A DNA stretch of 47,855 nt. It comes from Clostridia bacterium. Lineage in GTDB: Bacteria > Bacillota > Clostridia > Oscillospirales > CAG-272. Position 1 is the stretch's first letter; every line of letters starts with the position of its first letter. This document shows positions 35,866-44,552 of the stretch, one piece after another. The DNA is taken from contig JAGAKG010000015.1 of NCBI GenBank assembly GCA_017625755.1, positions 1 through 47,855 on the forward strand. Reading direction: 5' to 3'. Both the position numbers and the translations under genes were made by a program. The notes under the pieces are model-generated. The model was not told the origin of the DNA and did no database searches. It saw nothing but the letters and a program-made list of their open reading frames with translations.

Positions 35866-36994
35866 ATCTTATTTCTCCTTGTATTATAGTTTTCTTTATG
35901 TCAAAATTAACATCGGTTATAATGATGTCGGCATCCTTGCCAACCTCAAGCGAGCCCTTGCGGTCGCCTATTCCAATGGCGTTCGCGGGATTGAGAGAAG
36001 CCGCGGCAACTACCTCGTGCAGAGGAAGGTCTGTATGCGCTTTAACATTCTTTACCGCCTCGTTAAGCTTGAGTACGCTTCCCGCGATAGTGCCGTCCTC
36101 AAGCAGACATTTAATACCCTTAACGAATATCTTCTGTCCGCCGAGAGTGTACTCTCCGTCGGGCATACCGCCCGCTCTTGTGCAGTCGGTTATAAGTACG
36201 AGCTTGTCGCCCTTGCAGTTAGCGACCATCTGGAAAAGTCCGGGGTGAACATGGAATGTGTCGGCGATAAGCTCTGTGTAAGCTCCGCTTGCGAGTCCCG
36301 CGCCTACCACACCGGGCTTGCGGTGGTGCAGGGGAGTCTGGGCGTTGAAAAGGTGAGTTATATGAGTTGCTCCGCACTCAAACGCCTTCATAGCCTCCTC
36401 AAATGTTGCGTCGGTGTGTCCGACCGATACGCGTACATCGCTGTTTTCTCTTATCTTCTTGATTGCCTCATATCCACCCTCGGTCTCGGGAGCTATTGTG
36501 CAAAGTCTTATTATATCCTTGTTCTTGATTACCCAATCCGCGTCGGGAAGCTTGATATGCTCAGCCGCCTGAGCGCCCTTTTTGTTTTCGTTGATAAACG
36601 GTCCCTCTGCGTGAACACCCGCGATATACGCGCCGTTCCAGCTTACGCTTTCTTCCATGAGCGAACGAGCAGCATCAAGCGCGACCCCAAGCTCATCCAT
36701 CGAAACAGTCATAGTTGTGGGAAGGAAGGTCGTAACTCCGTTCTTGATAATACCCTCAGCCATCTTGCGGATACCGTCAGCATTTCCGTCTGATACATCC
36801 TCGTTGAGATAGCCGTGAATATGAACATCAACAAGTCCCGGCGCAACATATCCGCCATCAGCGGATATCACCTCTGCGTCTGCAGGGATTTCTTCTTCCG
36901 ATACGATGCCAATGATCTTTTTGTCAAAAAGCAAAGCCTTGCCTTCAACCGTTGCGTTGGGCAATAGAATTTTTGCCCCTATTATACACTTCAT
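35855..36994 (-). CDS. nagA: N-acetylglucosamine-6-phosphate deacetylase
   Basis: It converts GlcNAc-6-phosphate to glucosamine-6-phosphate and acetate. This 379-residue amidohydrolase has HIHG (58-61), the metal Glu130 (HAEGPFIN), GHTDA near 197, HLFNAQTPLHHR near 217 (substrate and metal histidines) and the catalytic Asp in ITDCTRAGG near 268. Its own promoter lies upstream, and the ROK-family gene is coupled downstream. No nagB is in the window. The sugar would come from mucin or cell-wall recycling. Confidence 0.95.
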   Translation of the reverse strand: MKCIIGAKILLPNATVEGKALLFDKKIIGIVSEEEIPADAEVISADGGYVAPGLVDVHIHGYLNEDVSDGNADGIRKMAEGIIKNGVTTFLPTTMTVSMDELGVALDAARSLMEESVSWNGAYIAGVHAEGPFINENKKGAQAAEHIKLPDADWVIKNKDIIRLCTIAPETEGGYEAIKKIRENSDVRVSVGHTDATFEEAMKAFECGATHITHLFNAQTPLHHRKPGVVGAGLASGAYTELIADTFHVHPGLFQMVANCKGDKLVLITDCTRAGGMPDGEYTLGGQKIFVKGIKCLLEDGTIAGSVLKLNEAVKNVKAHTDLPLHEVVAAASLNPANAIGIGDRKGSLEVGKDADIIITDVNFDIKKTIIQGEIRYEA

Positions 36995-37048
36995 AGTCTT
37001 GACCTCTTTTCTTAAAAAATGAATAAAATTTTACTTTTATTTGCCAAG

Positions 37049-37077
37049 ATTATATCATATAAAATTCAAGAAAACAA
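37049..37077 (-). promoter_or_regulatory. Promoter of nagA
   Basis: On the minus strand there is TTGTTT (37072-37077), 17 bases and TATAAT (37049-37054). The rest of the gene-free stretch 36995-37332 is AT-rich; besides this and the divergent promoter at 37260 I see nothing in it. Confidence 0.8.
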
Positions 37078-37259
37078 GGCTATTTTTAAAAAAATATTTG
37101 ACTATTTTCAATAAATTTTCTAGTATTTTCAAGGATTTGCAGAAAAGGAAAAGAAAGATTTGCCCATTTATAAAAATCGGTGTTTTTTATGTTTTTTTAA
37201 CCGAATGAAGGCGTGGAGATTGATATAAAAATCCTATAAGTGTTATTTGGAAAATTATA

Positions 37260-37287
37260 TTGCAATTTTCTTAAAAAGTAGTATAAT
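37260..37287 (+). promoter_or_regulatory. Promoter of the flavin reductase-like gene
   Basis: TTGCAA (37260-37265), 16 bases and TATAAT (37282-37287) lie 45 bases before the ATG. Confidence 0.78.
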
Positions 37288-37332
37288 AAAATTACATAAG
37301 ATTATCAAATGAGTTTATCGGAGGAAATCACT

Positions 37333-37890
37333 ATGCGTAAAAATTTCGGAGCCAAAACCTGGCTTTATCCTATGCCAGTGCTGATTGTAGGTACTTATGA
37401 CGAAAAGGGAGCTCCAAACGCTATGAATGCGGCTTGGGGCGGGATTTACGATACCAATCAGGTTATGGTATGCCTTGCGGATGACCACAAAACAACGGAA
37501 AATATCAAAAATACAGGAGCTTTTACCCTCAGCTTTGCCACGGTAAAGACGGTTGTGCCTTGTGACTATGTAGGAATAGTTTCGGCGAATGATGTGCCCG
37601 ATAAATTTGCCAAAGCGGGATTTCACGCCACAAAGAGCGAATATGTCAACGCGCCTATCATTGACGAGCTACCTATGACCGTCGAGTGTAAGCTCATAAA
37701 ATTCAACGAGGACGGAATATGCGTCGGCGAGATCGTAAACATTTCCGCAGACGACAGCATCCTCGACGAGAAGGGCAAAATTGACGCTAAAAAGCTCGAG
37801 CCGATAATCTACGACGGCGTGACACACGCTTATTGGAGCTTCGGAGAGAAGGTTGGTCAGGCATTCTCGGACGGGAAGAAGATTAAGTAA
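37333..37890 (+). CDS. Flavin reductase-like, FMN-binding split-barrel protein
   Basis: At 185 residues it belongs to the flavin reductase/flavoredoxin group. TWLYPMPVLIVGTYDEKGAPNAMNAAW is the usual N-terminal FMN-binding strand set, followed by HKTTENI and FTLSFAT. Members bind FMN and shuttle electrons or reduce flavin; the partner is unknown. The ATG at 37333 has GGAGG 7 bases upstream; the earlier ATG at 37309 would place that site inside the gene. It is a single-gene unit, divergent from nagA. Confidence 0.9.
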   Translation: MRKNFGAKTWLYPMPVLIVGTYDEKGAPNAMNAAWGGIYDTNQVMVCLADDHKTTENIKNTGAFTLSFATVKTVVPCDYVGIVSANDVPDKFAKAGFHATKSEYVNAPIIDELPMTVECKLIKFNEDGICVGEIVNISADDSILDEKGKIDAKKLEPIIYDGVTHAYWSFGEKVGQAFSDGKKIK

Positions 37891-37930
37891 ACAAAGTAAA
37901 AACAAACGATAGCGTCTCGAATACAAATAA

Positions 37931-37968
37931 GCCGATGAGATTTCTTACGATTTCTCATCGGCTATTAT
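37931..37968. terminator. Bidirectional terminator
   Basis: GCCGATGAGA (37931-37940) pairs with 37953-37962, flanked by AATAA and TATTATATT. It lies between converging genes. Confidence 0.88.
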
Positions 37969-37973
37969 ATTAT

Positions 37974-38510
37974 TTATATCCCATAACTTCCCGTTAACGG
38001 ATCCTTGAAAATTCCAATTTCGGGTGTAGCAAAGGTAAATACAACAAAGAGCAGGGCAATGACGCAAAGCACGGTGACAGCCAATTTTGGCGACCTACAA
38101 TGGAGCTTTTGCAAGTTGAAAAGCCTTGTCTCGTAAATATACACAATCGCGGCAGAAATAAAGAAAATGGCGATATTGAGCCAATCAGGCGACTTGCCGA
38201 TAACACCGTTATAGGTGTAGAAGATTATGGGAATCAAAATGATTCCGAGAAGAATACCGCGGAGCTTCACACACCAAAAGTCCTCGCGATCCTTGAAGAA
38301 AAAGCTTTGTACGATAGCGAAAATAAACATCGGTACAAACAGTAGCTTCATATGCTCCCAAGTCGATTCGTTTACCCCTGAAATCGGTGCTATCCATACC
38401 GCCTCACCTAGCCAATCATATAAAAAATGCAACAGTGTCCCACCGAGCGAGGTTACGGCAAAACCCATCAGTTGCCAAAGTCCAATTGATCTTTTCATAA
38501 GTCCATCCAT
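37974..38510 (-). CDS. DUF6512-like integral membrane protein
   Basis: The 178 residues form about five membrane segments. The pattern LWQLMGFAVTSLGGTLLHFLYDW at the start and SGVNESTWEHMKLLFVPMF at about 45-63 match the DUF6512 family as I remember it; its function is unknown. Start choice is open: ATG at 38510 or at 38498 (MKRS), neither with a good ribosome site. The converging terminator at 37931 is downstream, and the MarR operon runs away on the other strand. Confidence 0.82.
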   Translation of the reverse strand: MDGLMKRSIGLWQLMGFAVTSLGGTLLHFLYDWLGEAVWIAPISGVNESTWEHMKLLFVPMFIFAIVQSFFFKDREDFWCVKLRGILLGIILIPIIFYTYNGVIGKSPDWLNIAIFFISAAIVYIYETRLFNLQKLHCRSPKLAVTVLCVIALLFVVFTFATPEIGIFKDPLTGSYGI

Positions 38511-38648
38511 ATAAATATATTTTCATCAAAAGTATATTCAAGCGAAATGAGCCCTATGCTTGTAGCTTTTGGTATATTGGTGTTTATTTTTGAAAGCAAA
38601 GACTTAGTAACTTTCAAAAAAACATCATAAAAATTCACAATCTTGTCA

Positions 38649-38706
38649 TTGACAATTTTGATTACGAATAGTATACTATAAAATAGTTCATTATTGAACA
38701 ATAATG
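38649..38706 (+). promoter_or_regulatory. Promoter and palindromic operator of the MarR operon
   Basis: TTGACA (38649-38654), 17 bases and TATACT (38672-38677). Starting 11 bases after the -10 box is a perfect palindrome, CATTATTG-AA-CAATAATG (38689-38706), the size and shape of a MarR operator, so binding would block transcription (self-repression inferred). Confidence 0.85.
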
Positions 38707-38721
38707 CAGTAGGAGATTTTT

Positions 38722-39162
38722 ATGATAACTATTCAGGAAATGAACGGTTACGCAAGAAAGATAGGGTTGGCATATGAAAAGGCATTATTGCCGTTGGCTA
38801 AGGAAACTGACATGCCACATACTGCGATCAGTATCCTTCTTTTTATTGCAAATAATCCCGAGTTTGCAACGGCAAGCTATATTTGCGATATGAGGGGATT
38901 GAAGCGCCCCGTGGTATCTGCTCATGTTGAGAGTTTAGTGCAAGGAGGATACATTGAGAGACGAGCCGTTCCGGGAGACAGAAGAAAGGATGCGCTTGTT
39001 TGTACTGAGAAGGCAACCAAAATTGTGGAGCTTGGAAGAGCTCGTCAGATTCAGTTTGCGAGTGCAGTACTTGAAGGAATCAGCGAGGAGGATCGCGCAG
39101 TGATGGAGCGTTGCTTCCTTAGAATGAATGCCAACATAGATAGGATTATTAAGGAGAAATAA
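38722..39162 (+). CDS. MarR-family transcriptional regulator
   Basis: This 146-residue winged-helix dimer protein has helix-turn-helix residues at about 50-75 (TASYICDMRGLKRPVVSAHVESL) and a wing with the family signature RRAVPGDRRKDAL (81-93). It probably represses its own operon through the palindrome at 38689 until a small-molecule ligand binds. AGGAG precedes the ATG. It lies six bases upstream of the first exporter gene, which suggests that the ligand is an exported toxic compound. Confidence 0.93.
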   Translation: MITIQEMNGYARKIGLAYEKALLPLAKETDMPHTAISILLFIANNPEFATASYICDMRGLKRPVVSAHVESLVQGGYIERRAVPGDRRKDALVCTEKATKIVELGRARQIQFASAVLEGISEEDRAVMERCFLRMNANIDRIIKEK

Positions 39163-39168
39163 CTCAAA

Positions 39169-40926
39169 ATGTTCAAATTGCTAAAATATATGAAAAAAAG
39201 GGAACGGTGGATGGTTCTCGGTTGTATTGCATTGATAATCGGTCAGATCTATTTTGATTTGACGATGCCCGACTTCATGAGTGATTTGACGGTTTTGATC
39301 AATACCCCCGGAAGTGAAATGTCAGATATTCTGACTGTGGGCGCAAAAATGCTCGGCTGTACTCTTGCAAGCGCCGCGCTTGCGATTGCATGCGGATTTT
39401 TGACCTCGCGTATTGCCGCGGGATATAGCTTTGCCGTCAGAGAAAAGCTGTTTTCTCATGTGATGCTGCTTGGCAAAGCAGAAACATCAAAGTTTTCGAT
39501 TCCGAGTTTAATTACAAGAACGACCAATGATATCACGCAATTGCAGATGATCGTCGTTATGGGCTTGCAATCGCTTGTAAAAGCGCCTATCATGGCAGTA
39601 TGGGCAATCATAAAGATACTCGGCAAGAGCTGGGAGCTGTCTGCCGTAACGGCATCAGCGGTGGTTGTGATATGCACAACAGTTTTTGCCATTATGTCGG
39701 TTTGTCTGCCTCGCTTCCGTAAGGTTCAGAAGCTGACCGATACGCAGAACCGTATGGCAAGAGAAAACCTTACGGGTATAAATGTGGTTCACGCCTTCAA
39801 TGCTGAAGACTATCAGACCGAAAAGTTTGATGTGCCCAACACCGAGATGATGAATACGCAGTTGAAAAATCAGCGCCTGTTTTCCTTGATGCAGCCTGTG
39901 ATGGGAACCTGTATGAACTGTCTTTCCTTGGCAATCTATTGGCTCGGTGCGGCGCTTATCAATCAAATAGCACTTACCGACATTGGGGGCAGGATTGCAA
40001 TGTTCAGCGATGTTGTTGTGTTCAGCACCTATGCGACCTATGTGGTGATGTCCTTTATGATGATGGTCATGGTATTTATGATGCTTCCCGCCGCGCAGGT
40101 CTCGGCAGAGCGTATTAATGAGGTGCTTGACAGACAGGCAACCGTCACAGAGGGCGCAAAGCGCAATGCCGACGAGTTTGGAACGGTAGAATTCAAGAAT
40201 GTGTCCTTTACCTATCCCGAGGCACAGGAGGAAGCTATTTCCAATATCTCCTTCCGCATTGAAAAGGGTCAAACTCTTGCTATCATCGGAGCAACGGGAT
40301 GTGGTAAAACAACTCTTATTTCCTTGATAGCTCGCTTCTATGATGCTACGGGAGGAGAAGTCCTTGTGGACGGAGTCAATGTCAAGGACTATACCTTTGA
40401 CGGTTTGTATAATAAAATCGGGTATATTACGCAAAAGGCAATTTTGTTTGCCGGCAGTATCCGAGAAAATATTACCTTTGGTGAAAGTCAAGATGGCTTT
40501 GACGAGGAAACTGTGGATATGGCGATCTCGCTTTCTCAGGCAAAGGAATTTGTTGATAAGACCGAGGGCGGTAAGGAGCATCGCATCATACAGCTTGGTA
40601 AGAATGTGTCGGGAGGACAAAAGCAACGACTTTCGATTGCCCGCGCTCTTGCGAGAAAGCCCGAGATATTAATATTTGACGATTCATTCTCAGCGCTTGA
40701 CTATAAGACCGACGCAACGCTTCGTAACGGACTTGAAAAAGAGCTGTCGGACACCACCAAGGTCATCGTCGCACAGCGAATCAGCACTATCCGAGACGCT
40801 GACAAGATCATCGTGCTTGAACGCGGTGAAGCGGTCGGCATCGGCACGCACGACGAGCTGATGGAAAGCTGCTCGGTTTACCGAGAGATTGCGCAGTCTC
40901 AGCTGACTGCCGCAGAGCTTGCGTAA
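39169..40926 (+). CDS. ABC exporter half-transporter, degenerate ATP site
   Basis: A 585-residue type IV exporter half: six membrane segments (1-320), then an ATPase domain. Walker A GATGCGKTT is at 374-382 and signature VSGGQKQR at 480-487. The Walker B catalytic Glu is replaced by Asp505 (FDDSFSALD) and the switch His by Gln536 (VAQRISTI). This is the known asymmetric arrangement of heterodimeric exporters (BmrC-like partner). It has no usable upstream ribosome site beyond GGAG of marR's end, so translation is probably coupled. It works with the next gene. Confidence 0.93.
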   Translation: MFKLLKYMKKRERWMVLGCIALIIGQIYFDLTMPDFMSDLTVLINTPGSEMSDILTVGAKMLGCTLASAALAIACGFLTSRIAAGYSFAVREKLFSHVMLLGKAETSKFSIPSLITRTTNDITQLQMIVVMGLQSLVKAPIMAVWAIIKILGKSWELSAVTASAVVVICTTVFAIMSVCLPRFRKVQKLTDTQNRMARENLTGINVVHAFNAEDYQTEKFDVPNTEMMNTQLKNQRLFSLMQPVMGTCMNCLSLAIYWLGAALINQIALTDIGGRIAMFSDVVVFSTYATYVVMSFMMMVMVFMMLPAAQVSAERINEVLDRQATVTEGAKRNADEFGTVEFKNVSFTYPEAQEEAISNISFRIEKGQTLAIIGATGCGKTTLISLIARFYDATGGEVLVDGVNVKDYTFDGLYNKIGYITQKAILFAGSIRENITFGESQDGFDEETVDMAISLSQAKEFVDKTEGGKEHRIIQLGKNVSGGQKQRLSIARALARKPEILIFDDSFSALDYKTDATLRNGLEKELSDTTKVIVAQRISTIRDADKIIVLERGEAVGIGTHDELMESCSVYREIAQSQLTAAELA

Positions 40927-40938
40927 GGAGGTGCTGAT

Positions 40939-42699
40939 ATGAAACAAACACTTTCTAAAATTTTCAAATATATGGGCAACGCGCCTCTCGTTATTTTTGC
41001 GTTGCTTCTTGCTGCGCTTGCCGCAGTTATGACGATAATCACACCCGATAAGGTGGGTGAGATCACCGATATCATTTCCGAAGGACTTGTGGGCGGCATC
41101 GATATGTCGGCTATCGCCAAGGTAGGTGTTACGCTTATCGTTTTCTATCTGGTCGGCGCGCTCGCAAATTTTGTTCAGCACTATATCATGGCGACTGTTA
41201 CACTAAAGGCTTCCCGCAGGATGCGCCACGATCTTTCGGTCAAGATCAATAAGGTACCGCAAAAGCAATTCGGCGAGACCTCAACGGGGGACATACTAAG
41301 CCGTATTACCAACGATGTGTCGGTGCTTCAGCAGGGAATGACCAATAGTCTGCCCACGATGATCAGTGCCGCAACGCAGTTTGTCGGATGTTTGATTATG
41401 ATGTTTATTACCGAGTGGCATCTTGCCTTGACCGCCGTTTTGATCACGATGGTCGGTATGGTGCTTTTGATGCTCATTATGGGACGCTCTCAAAAATACT
41501 TCAAGCAGCGACAGCTCAGCCTCGGCACCCTGAACGGATATGTTGAGGAAATGTATTCGGGACACGATGTAGTTCGCATATCCCGCGCCGAGAAGAAGGT
41601 GATGAATCGATTTGGAAAGCTAAACAAAGATGTTTATGACGCAAACTGGAAATCTCAATTCCTGTCGGGTATGATGCAACCTTTGATGAATGTCATCGGC
41701 AATCTTTCTTATGTTGCCGTGTGTGTTGTCGGCGCGGCGCTTGCTATAAATGGAACGATTAAATTCGGAGTAATTATCTCCTTTATTCTGTATGTTCGTC
41801 TCTTTACCGCTCCTTTGACGCAGATTGCGCAGGGAATGACCAATTTACAGACGGCTACCGCAGGCGCGGGACGCATCTTTGAGTTTATGGAAGCCGAGGA
41901 GTTGGAGAATGAGAGCGATAAGCCAAAGCATGAAACAGAGGAGACAAAGGGAGCAGTAGTATTCGATCATGTTCAATTCGCTTACCCCGAAAATCCCGAC
42001 AAGATTATTATAAAGGACTTCTCGGCAAAGGTGACTCCCGGACAAAAGGTTGCCATTGTAGGTCCCACGGGCGCGGGAAAAACGACTATGGTCAACCTAT
42101 TGATGCGGTTCTTCGAAATCAACGGCGGCAGTATAACCGTTGACGGCACACCAATTCACGACATTCGCCGCGAGGATGTGCACGATATGTTCGGTATGGT
42201 ATTGCAAGATACTTGGCTGTTCGAGGGAACAGTTCGTGAAAATCTTGCCTACAATATGACAGAGATTACTGACGACGATATTATGCGAGTTGCAAAGGTG
42301 TGTGGCATAGACAAATTTATCCGCTCCTTACCGCATGGACTTGACACGGTGCTGACTGAGGGCACGACTATTTCGGCAGGACAAAAGCAGCTTCTTACCA
42401 TAGCCCGCGCGATGCTTCAGGACGCGCCCATGCTGATACTTGACGAAGCAACCTCCTCCGTGGATACGAGAACAGAGGTCATTATTCAAAGAGCTATGGA
42501 TGAGCTGACTCGTGGAAGAACAAGCTTTGTTATCGCGCACCGTCTTTCCACTATTCGAAACGCCGACTTAATCCTTGTCATGAAGGACGGCGACGTGATC
42601 GAAAGCGGAGATCACGAAGCTCTTATGCAACAAGAAGGCTTCTACTATCAGCTTTATCAGAGTCAGTTTGATGTGGAAGAAAACGCAGAAGAAGTATAA
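40939..42699 (+). CDS. ABC exporter half-transporter, catalytic partner
   Basis: A 586-residue partner of the previous gene, 12 bases downstream, with GGAGGTG before the ATG. Walker A GPTGAGKTT is at 375-383, Walker B LILDEATSSVD carries the catalytic Glu503, and the switch His534 is present (IAHRLSTI). Its signature is ISAGQ (478-482), not LSGGQ. The two proteins therefore make one working site (its Walker A and Glu with the partner's VSGGQ) and one degenerate site. Likely substrates are drugs, lipids or peptides; the regulator type suggests multidrug export. Confidence 0.94.
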   Translation: MKQTLSKIFKYMGNAPLVIFALLLAALAAVMTIITPDKVGEITDIISEGLVGGIDMSAIAKVGVTLIVFYLVGALANFVQHYIMATVTLKASRRMRHDLSVKINKVPQKQFGETSTGDILSRITNDVSVLQQGMTNSLPTMISAATQFVGCLIMMFITEWHLALTAVLITMVGMVLLMLIMGRSQKYFKQRQLSLGTLNGYVEEMYSGHDVVRISRAEKKVMNRFGKLNKDVYDANWKSQFLSGMMQPLMNVIGNLSYVAVCVVGAALAINGTIKFGVIISFILYVRLFTAPLTQIAQGMTNLQTATAGAGRIFEFMEAEELENESDKPKHETEETKGAVVFDHVQFAYPENPDKIIIKDFSAKVTPGQKVAIVGPTGAGKTTMVNLLMRFFEINGGSITVDGTPIHDIRREDVHDMFGMVLQDTWLFEGTVRENLAYNMTEITDDDIMRVAKVCGIDKFIRSLPHGLDTVLTEGTTISAGQKQLLTIARAMLQDAPMLILDEATSSVDTRTEVIIQRAMDELTRGRTSFVIAHRLSTIRNADLILVMKDGDVIESGDHEALMQQEGFYYQLYQSQFDVEENAEEV

Positions 42700-42738
42700 T
42701 TTCAAGTGAATAAGCAAAAACGAAGGAGAAATATTATT

Positions 42739-43158
42739 ATGAAAATTGCAGTAACTTATGAAAACGGACAGATTTTTCAGCATTTCGGACATACTGAGCA
42801 GTTTAAGATCTACACGGTAGCGGACGGAAAAGTCGTTTCTTCCGAGATCGTCGATACGAACGGCAGCGGTCACGGCGCACTTGCGGGATTTCTCGCGGCG
42901 CAAAATGTATACGCCTTGATTTGTGGCGGTATCGGTGGCGGTGCTCAGATGGCACTTGCAAGTGCAGGTATTCAGCTTTACGGCGGTGTCATCGGCTCTT
43001 GCGACGAGGCGGTAAACGATTTGCTTTCAAACAAATTGAACTTCAATCCCGAGGTCAAATGCGATCATCGCGATCACGAGCACGGCGAAGAAGGACACAA
43101 CTGCGGCAGTCATGGCTGCGAATCGCATAATTGTGGCAACCATAGCTGTGGAAATTAA
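42739..43158 (+). CDS. NifX/NifB-type (dinitrogenase Fe-Mo cofactor family) protein with His/Cys tail
   Basis: Residues 1-105 are the ribonuclease-H-like fold of the NifX/NafY/NifB-C family, seen as KIAVTYENGQIFQHFGHTEQF, LICGGIGGGAQMAL and VIGSCDEAV. The family carries iron-sulfur or iron-molybdenum clusters in transit and is often found outside nitrogen fixation. Residues 109-139 form a tail of about thirty residues with many His and Cys (CDHRDHEHGEEGHNC, CGSHGCES), probably a metal-binding sponge. The ATG at 42739 with AAGGAG upstream is preferred over a GTG at 42706. No nif genes are nearby. It lies 39 bases after the exporter pair. Confidence 0.88.
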   Translation: MKIAVTYENGQIFQHFGHTEQFKIYTVADGKVVSSEIVDTNGSGHGALAGFLAAQNVYALICGGIGGGAQMALASAGIQLYGGVIGSCDEAVNDLLSNKLNFNPEVKCDHRDHEHGEEGHNCGSHGCESHNCGNHSCGN

Positions 43159-43169
43159 AGGAGAATACA

Positions 43170-43967
43170 TTGAAAAATCAATATCGGGATAAGGATACAC
43201 GGTTTGATGATTTGAATGAAGAGATGCTTCCGACCGCGCTTGCAACAATGTCAAATGCCGCAATGAATGTACTCTATCATCAAACTAAGGAAATTATGGG
43301 CAGGATCGTAGATTACAAGGAGCTCAGAATGATCTACGCGTGCGCGATGAAGGAGATCAAAACAAAATTTGATATATTAAATACAGAGTTCAATCTCCAA
43401 TACCATCGAAATCCGATCAATTCTATTCAAACGCGCCTCAAAAGCACGGCAAGTATCATAGAGAAGCTTGCAAAGTTGAATCTGCCCGTTGATATCGACA
43501 GCGTTTCAGAAAACATACACGATATTGCAGGTGTCAGAGTGATCTGCTCTTATATCGATGATGTTTATTTGGTTGCCGAAGCTCTTTTGAAGCAGGACGA
43601 TATTACGCTTGTTACACGAAAGGATTATATTGCTACCCCAAAGGACAACGGGTATAGGAGCTTGCATCTGATAGTTAAGGTTCCCGTGTTCCTTTCGGAA
43701 CGCCGTTTGGAGATGGAAGTGGAGGTTCAGCTTCGAACCATCGCTATGGATTTTTGGGCAAGTCTTGAGCATCAGCTTCACTACAAAACCGATTTTGATG
43801 GCAAGGACGAGCTTGTAGATGAGCTCCGTATGTGCGCTGAAACGATTAGTCAAACTGACAATGATATGATGAAGATTCGTTCGAAAATGGAAATGCTCGT
43901 TGATGTTCCTACCGAGGATGAGATACTGCTTGAGAGGATAAGAAAGCTCGATACGCCGATTGATTGA
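43170..43967 (+). CDS. Small alarmone synthetase (RelQ/YjbM-like), TTG start
   Basis: It makes (p)ppGpp from ATP and GDP/GTP. The 265 residues contain one RelA/SpoT nucleotidyltransferase domain: DIAGVRVICSYIDDVY (residues 114-129), RKDYIATPKDNGYRSLHLIV (about 151-170) and VEVQLRTIAMDFWASLEHQLHYK (about 187-209, with the catalytic Glu188). There is no hydrolase, TGS or ACT domain, which makes it a small synthetase. The start is TTG at 43170, with AAAGGAG 6 bases upstream; the first internal ATG would be residue 19. It lies 11 bases after the NifX-like gene. Confidence 0.93.
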   Translation: MKNQYRDKDTRFDDLNEEMLPTALATMSNAAMNVLYHQTKEIMGRIVDYKELRMIYACAMKEIKTKFDILNTEFNLQYHRNPINSIQTRLKSTASIIEKLAKLNLPVDIDSVSENIHDIAGVRVICSYIDDVYLVAEALLKQDDITLVTRKDYIATPKDNGYRSLHLIVKVPVFLSERRLEMEVEVQLRTIAMDFWASLEHQLHYKTDFDGKDELVDELRMCAETISQTDNDMMKIRSKMEMLVDVPTEDEILLERIRKLDTPID

Positions 43968-44012
43968 TCAAAATAATGAATAAAGGAAAATACAAAACTC
44001 GGATAAGATGAA

Positions 44013-44444
44013 ATGAAAAGAACAATATCCATGATCATACTTATAGCTACTTTAACAATAGCTTTTTCTGCTTGTGGTTTAGGCAAGGTAAATATTGAGG
44101 ACTACGAGTGGAAAATGCGTTATGTAATGCATGGCGAAGATAATGAAGTAGTTGTAGATGCCGTTGGAGAGTATGATGCTGCACATTCTGAAGCAAATAT
44201 TGTTGAATTGATACTTACTGCAAAAGATGGCAAAATCACGATTTCCGACCTCACAAATAATAAAACATATGACGGAACTTATGCGGTCGAGCAGAAAACA
44301 CATGTCGGAACTGATTATAAGATAACGATTGACGGAAAAGAAGGATATGCAACTGTGGCTATGACAACATACGCAGACGAAACGGAAGAACCTACCTTGC
44401 CTATCAATCTCGGTACATATTCAATTTATTTTTATGCTGAATAG
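44013..44444 (+). CDS. Small putative lipoprotein
   Basis: The 143 residues start with a lipoprotein-type signal: a basic MKR, a hydrophobic core to about residue 18, and a lipobox-like FSAC with Cys21. The mature part is mostly polar, beta-rich and acidic, with a motif NNKTYDGTYAVEQ near residue 88 of the kind found in small clostridial lipoproteins of unknown role. I cannot name its function. The ribosome site is weak (GGATAAG). It is the last gene of the MarR operon, 45 bases after relQ, and is closed by a terminator. Confidence 0.8.
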   Translation: MKRTISMIILIATLTIAFSACGLGKVNIEDYEWKMRYVMHGEDNEVVVDAVGEYDAAHSEANIVELILTAKDGKITISDLTNNKTYDGTYAVEQKTHVGTDYKITIDGKEGYATVAMTTYADETEEPTLPINLGTYSIYFYAE

Positions 44445-44449
44445 TCAGA

Positions 44450-44483
44450 AGCCCTCGTTTCAAAATGAAGCGAGGGCTTTCTC
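44450..44483 (+). terminator. Terminator of the MarR operon
   Basis: AGCCCTCGTTTCA (44450-44462) pairs with 44466-44478 with one G-U and a 3-base loop, followed by TTCTC. Confidence 0.85.
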
Positions 44484-44552
44484 AAGCCTAAATATCTGCA
44501 TAGTATTAGAAATAGTATTAAAATCCGATGCTTTTCTTGACGAAAAAATTAT

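Noticed and set aside
34474..36793. Two plus-strand frames of about 360 codons
   Set aside because: Opposite the ROK gene and nagA, both supported by motifs and operon structure.
38495..38701. Minus-strand frame of 68 codons between the DUF6512-like gene and marR
   Set aside because: It covers the marR promoter on the other strand, is AT-rich and has no recognisable protein features.
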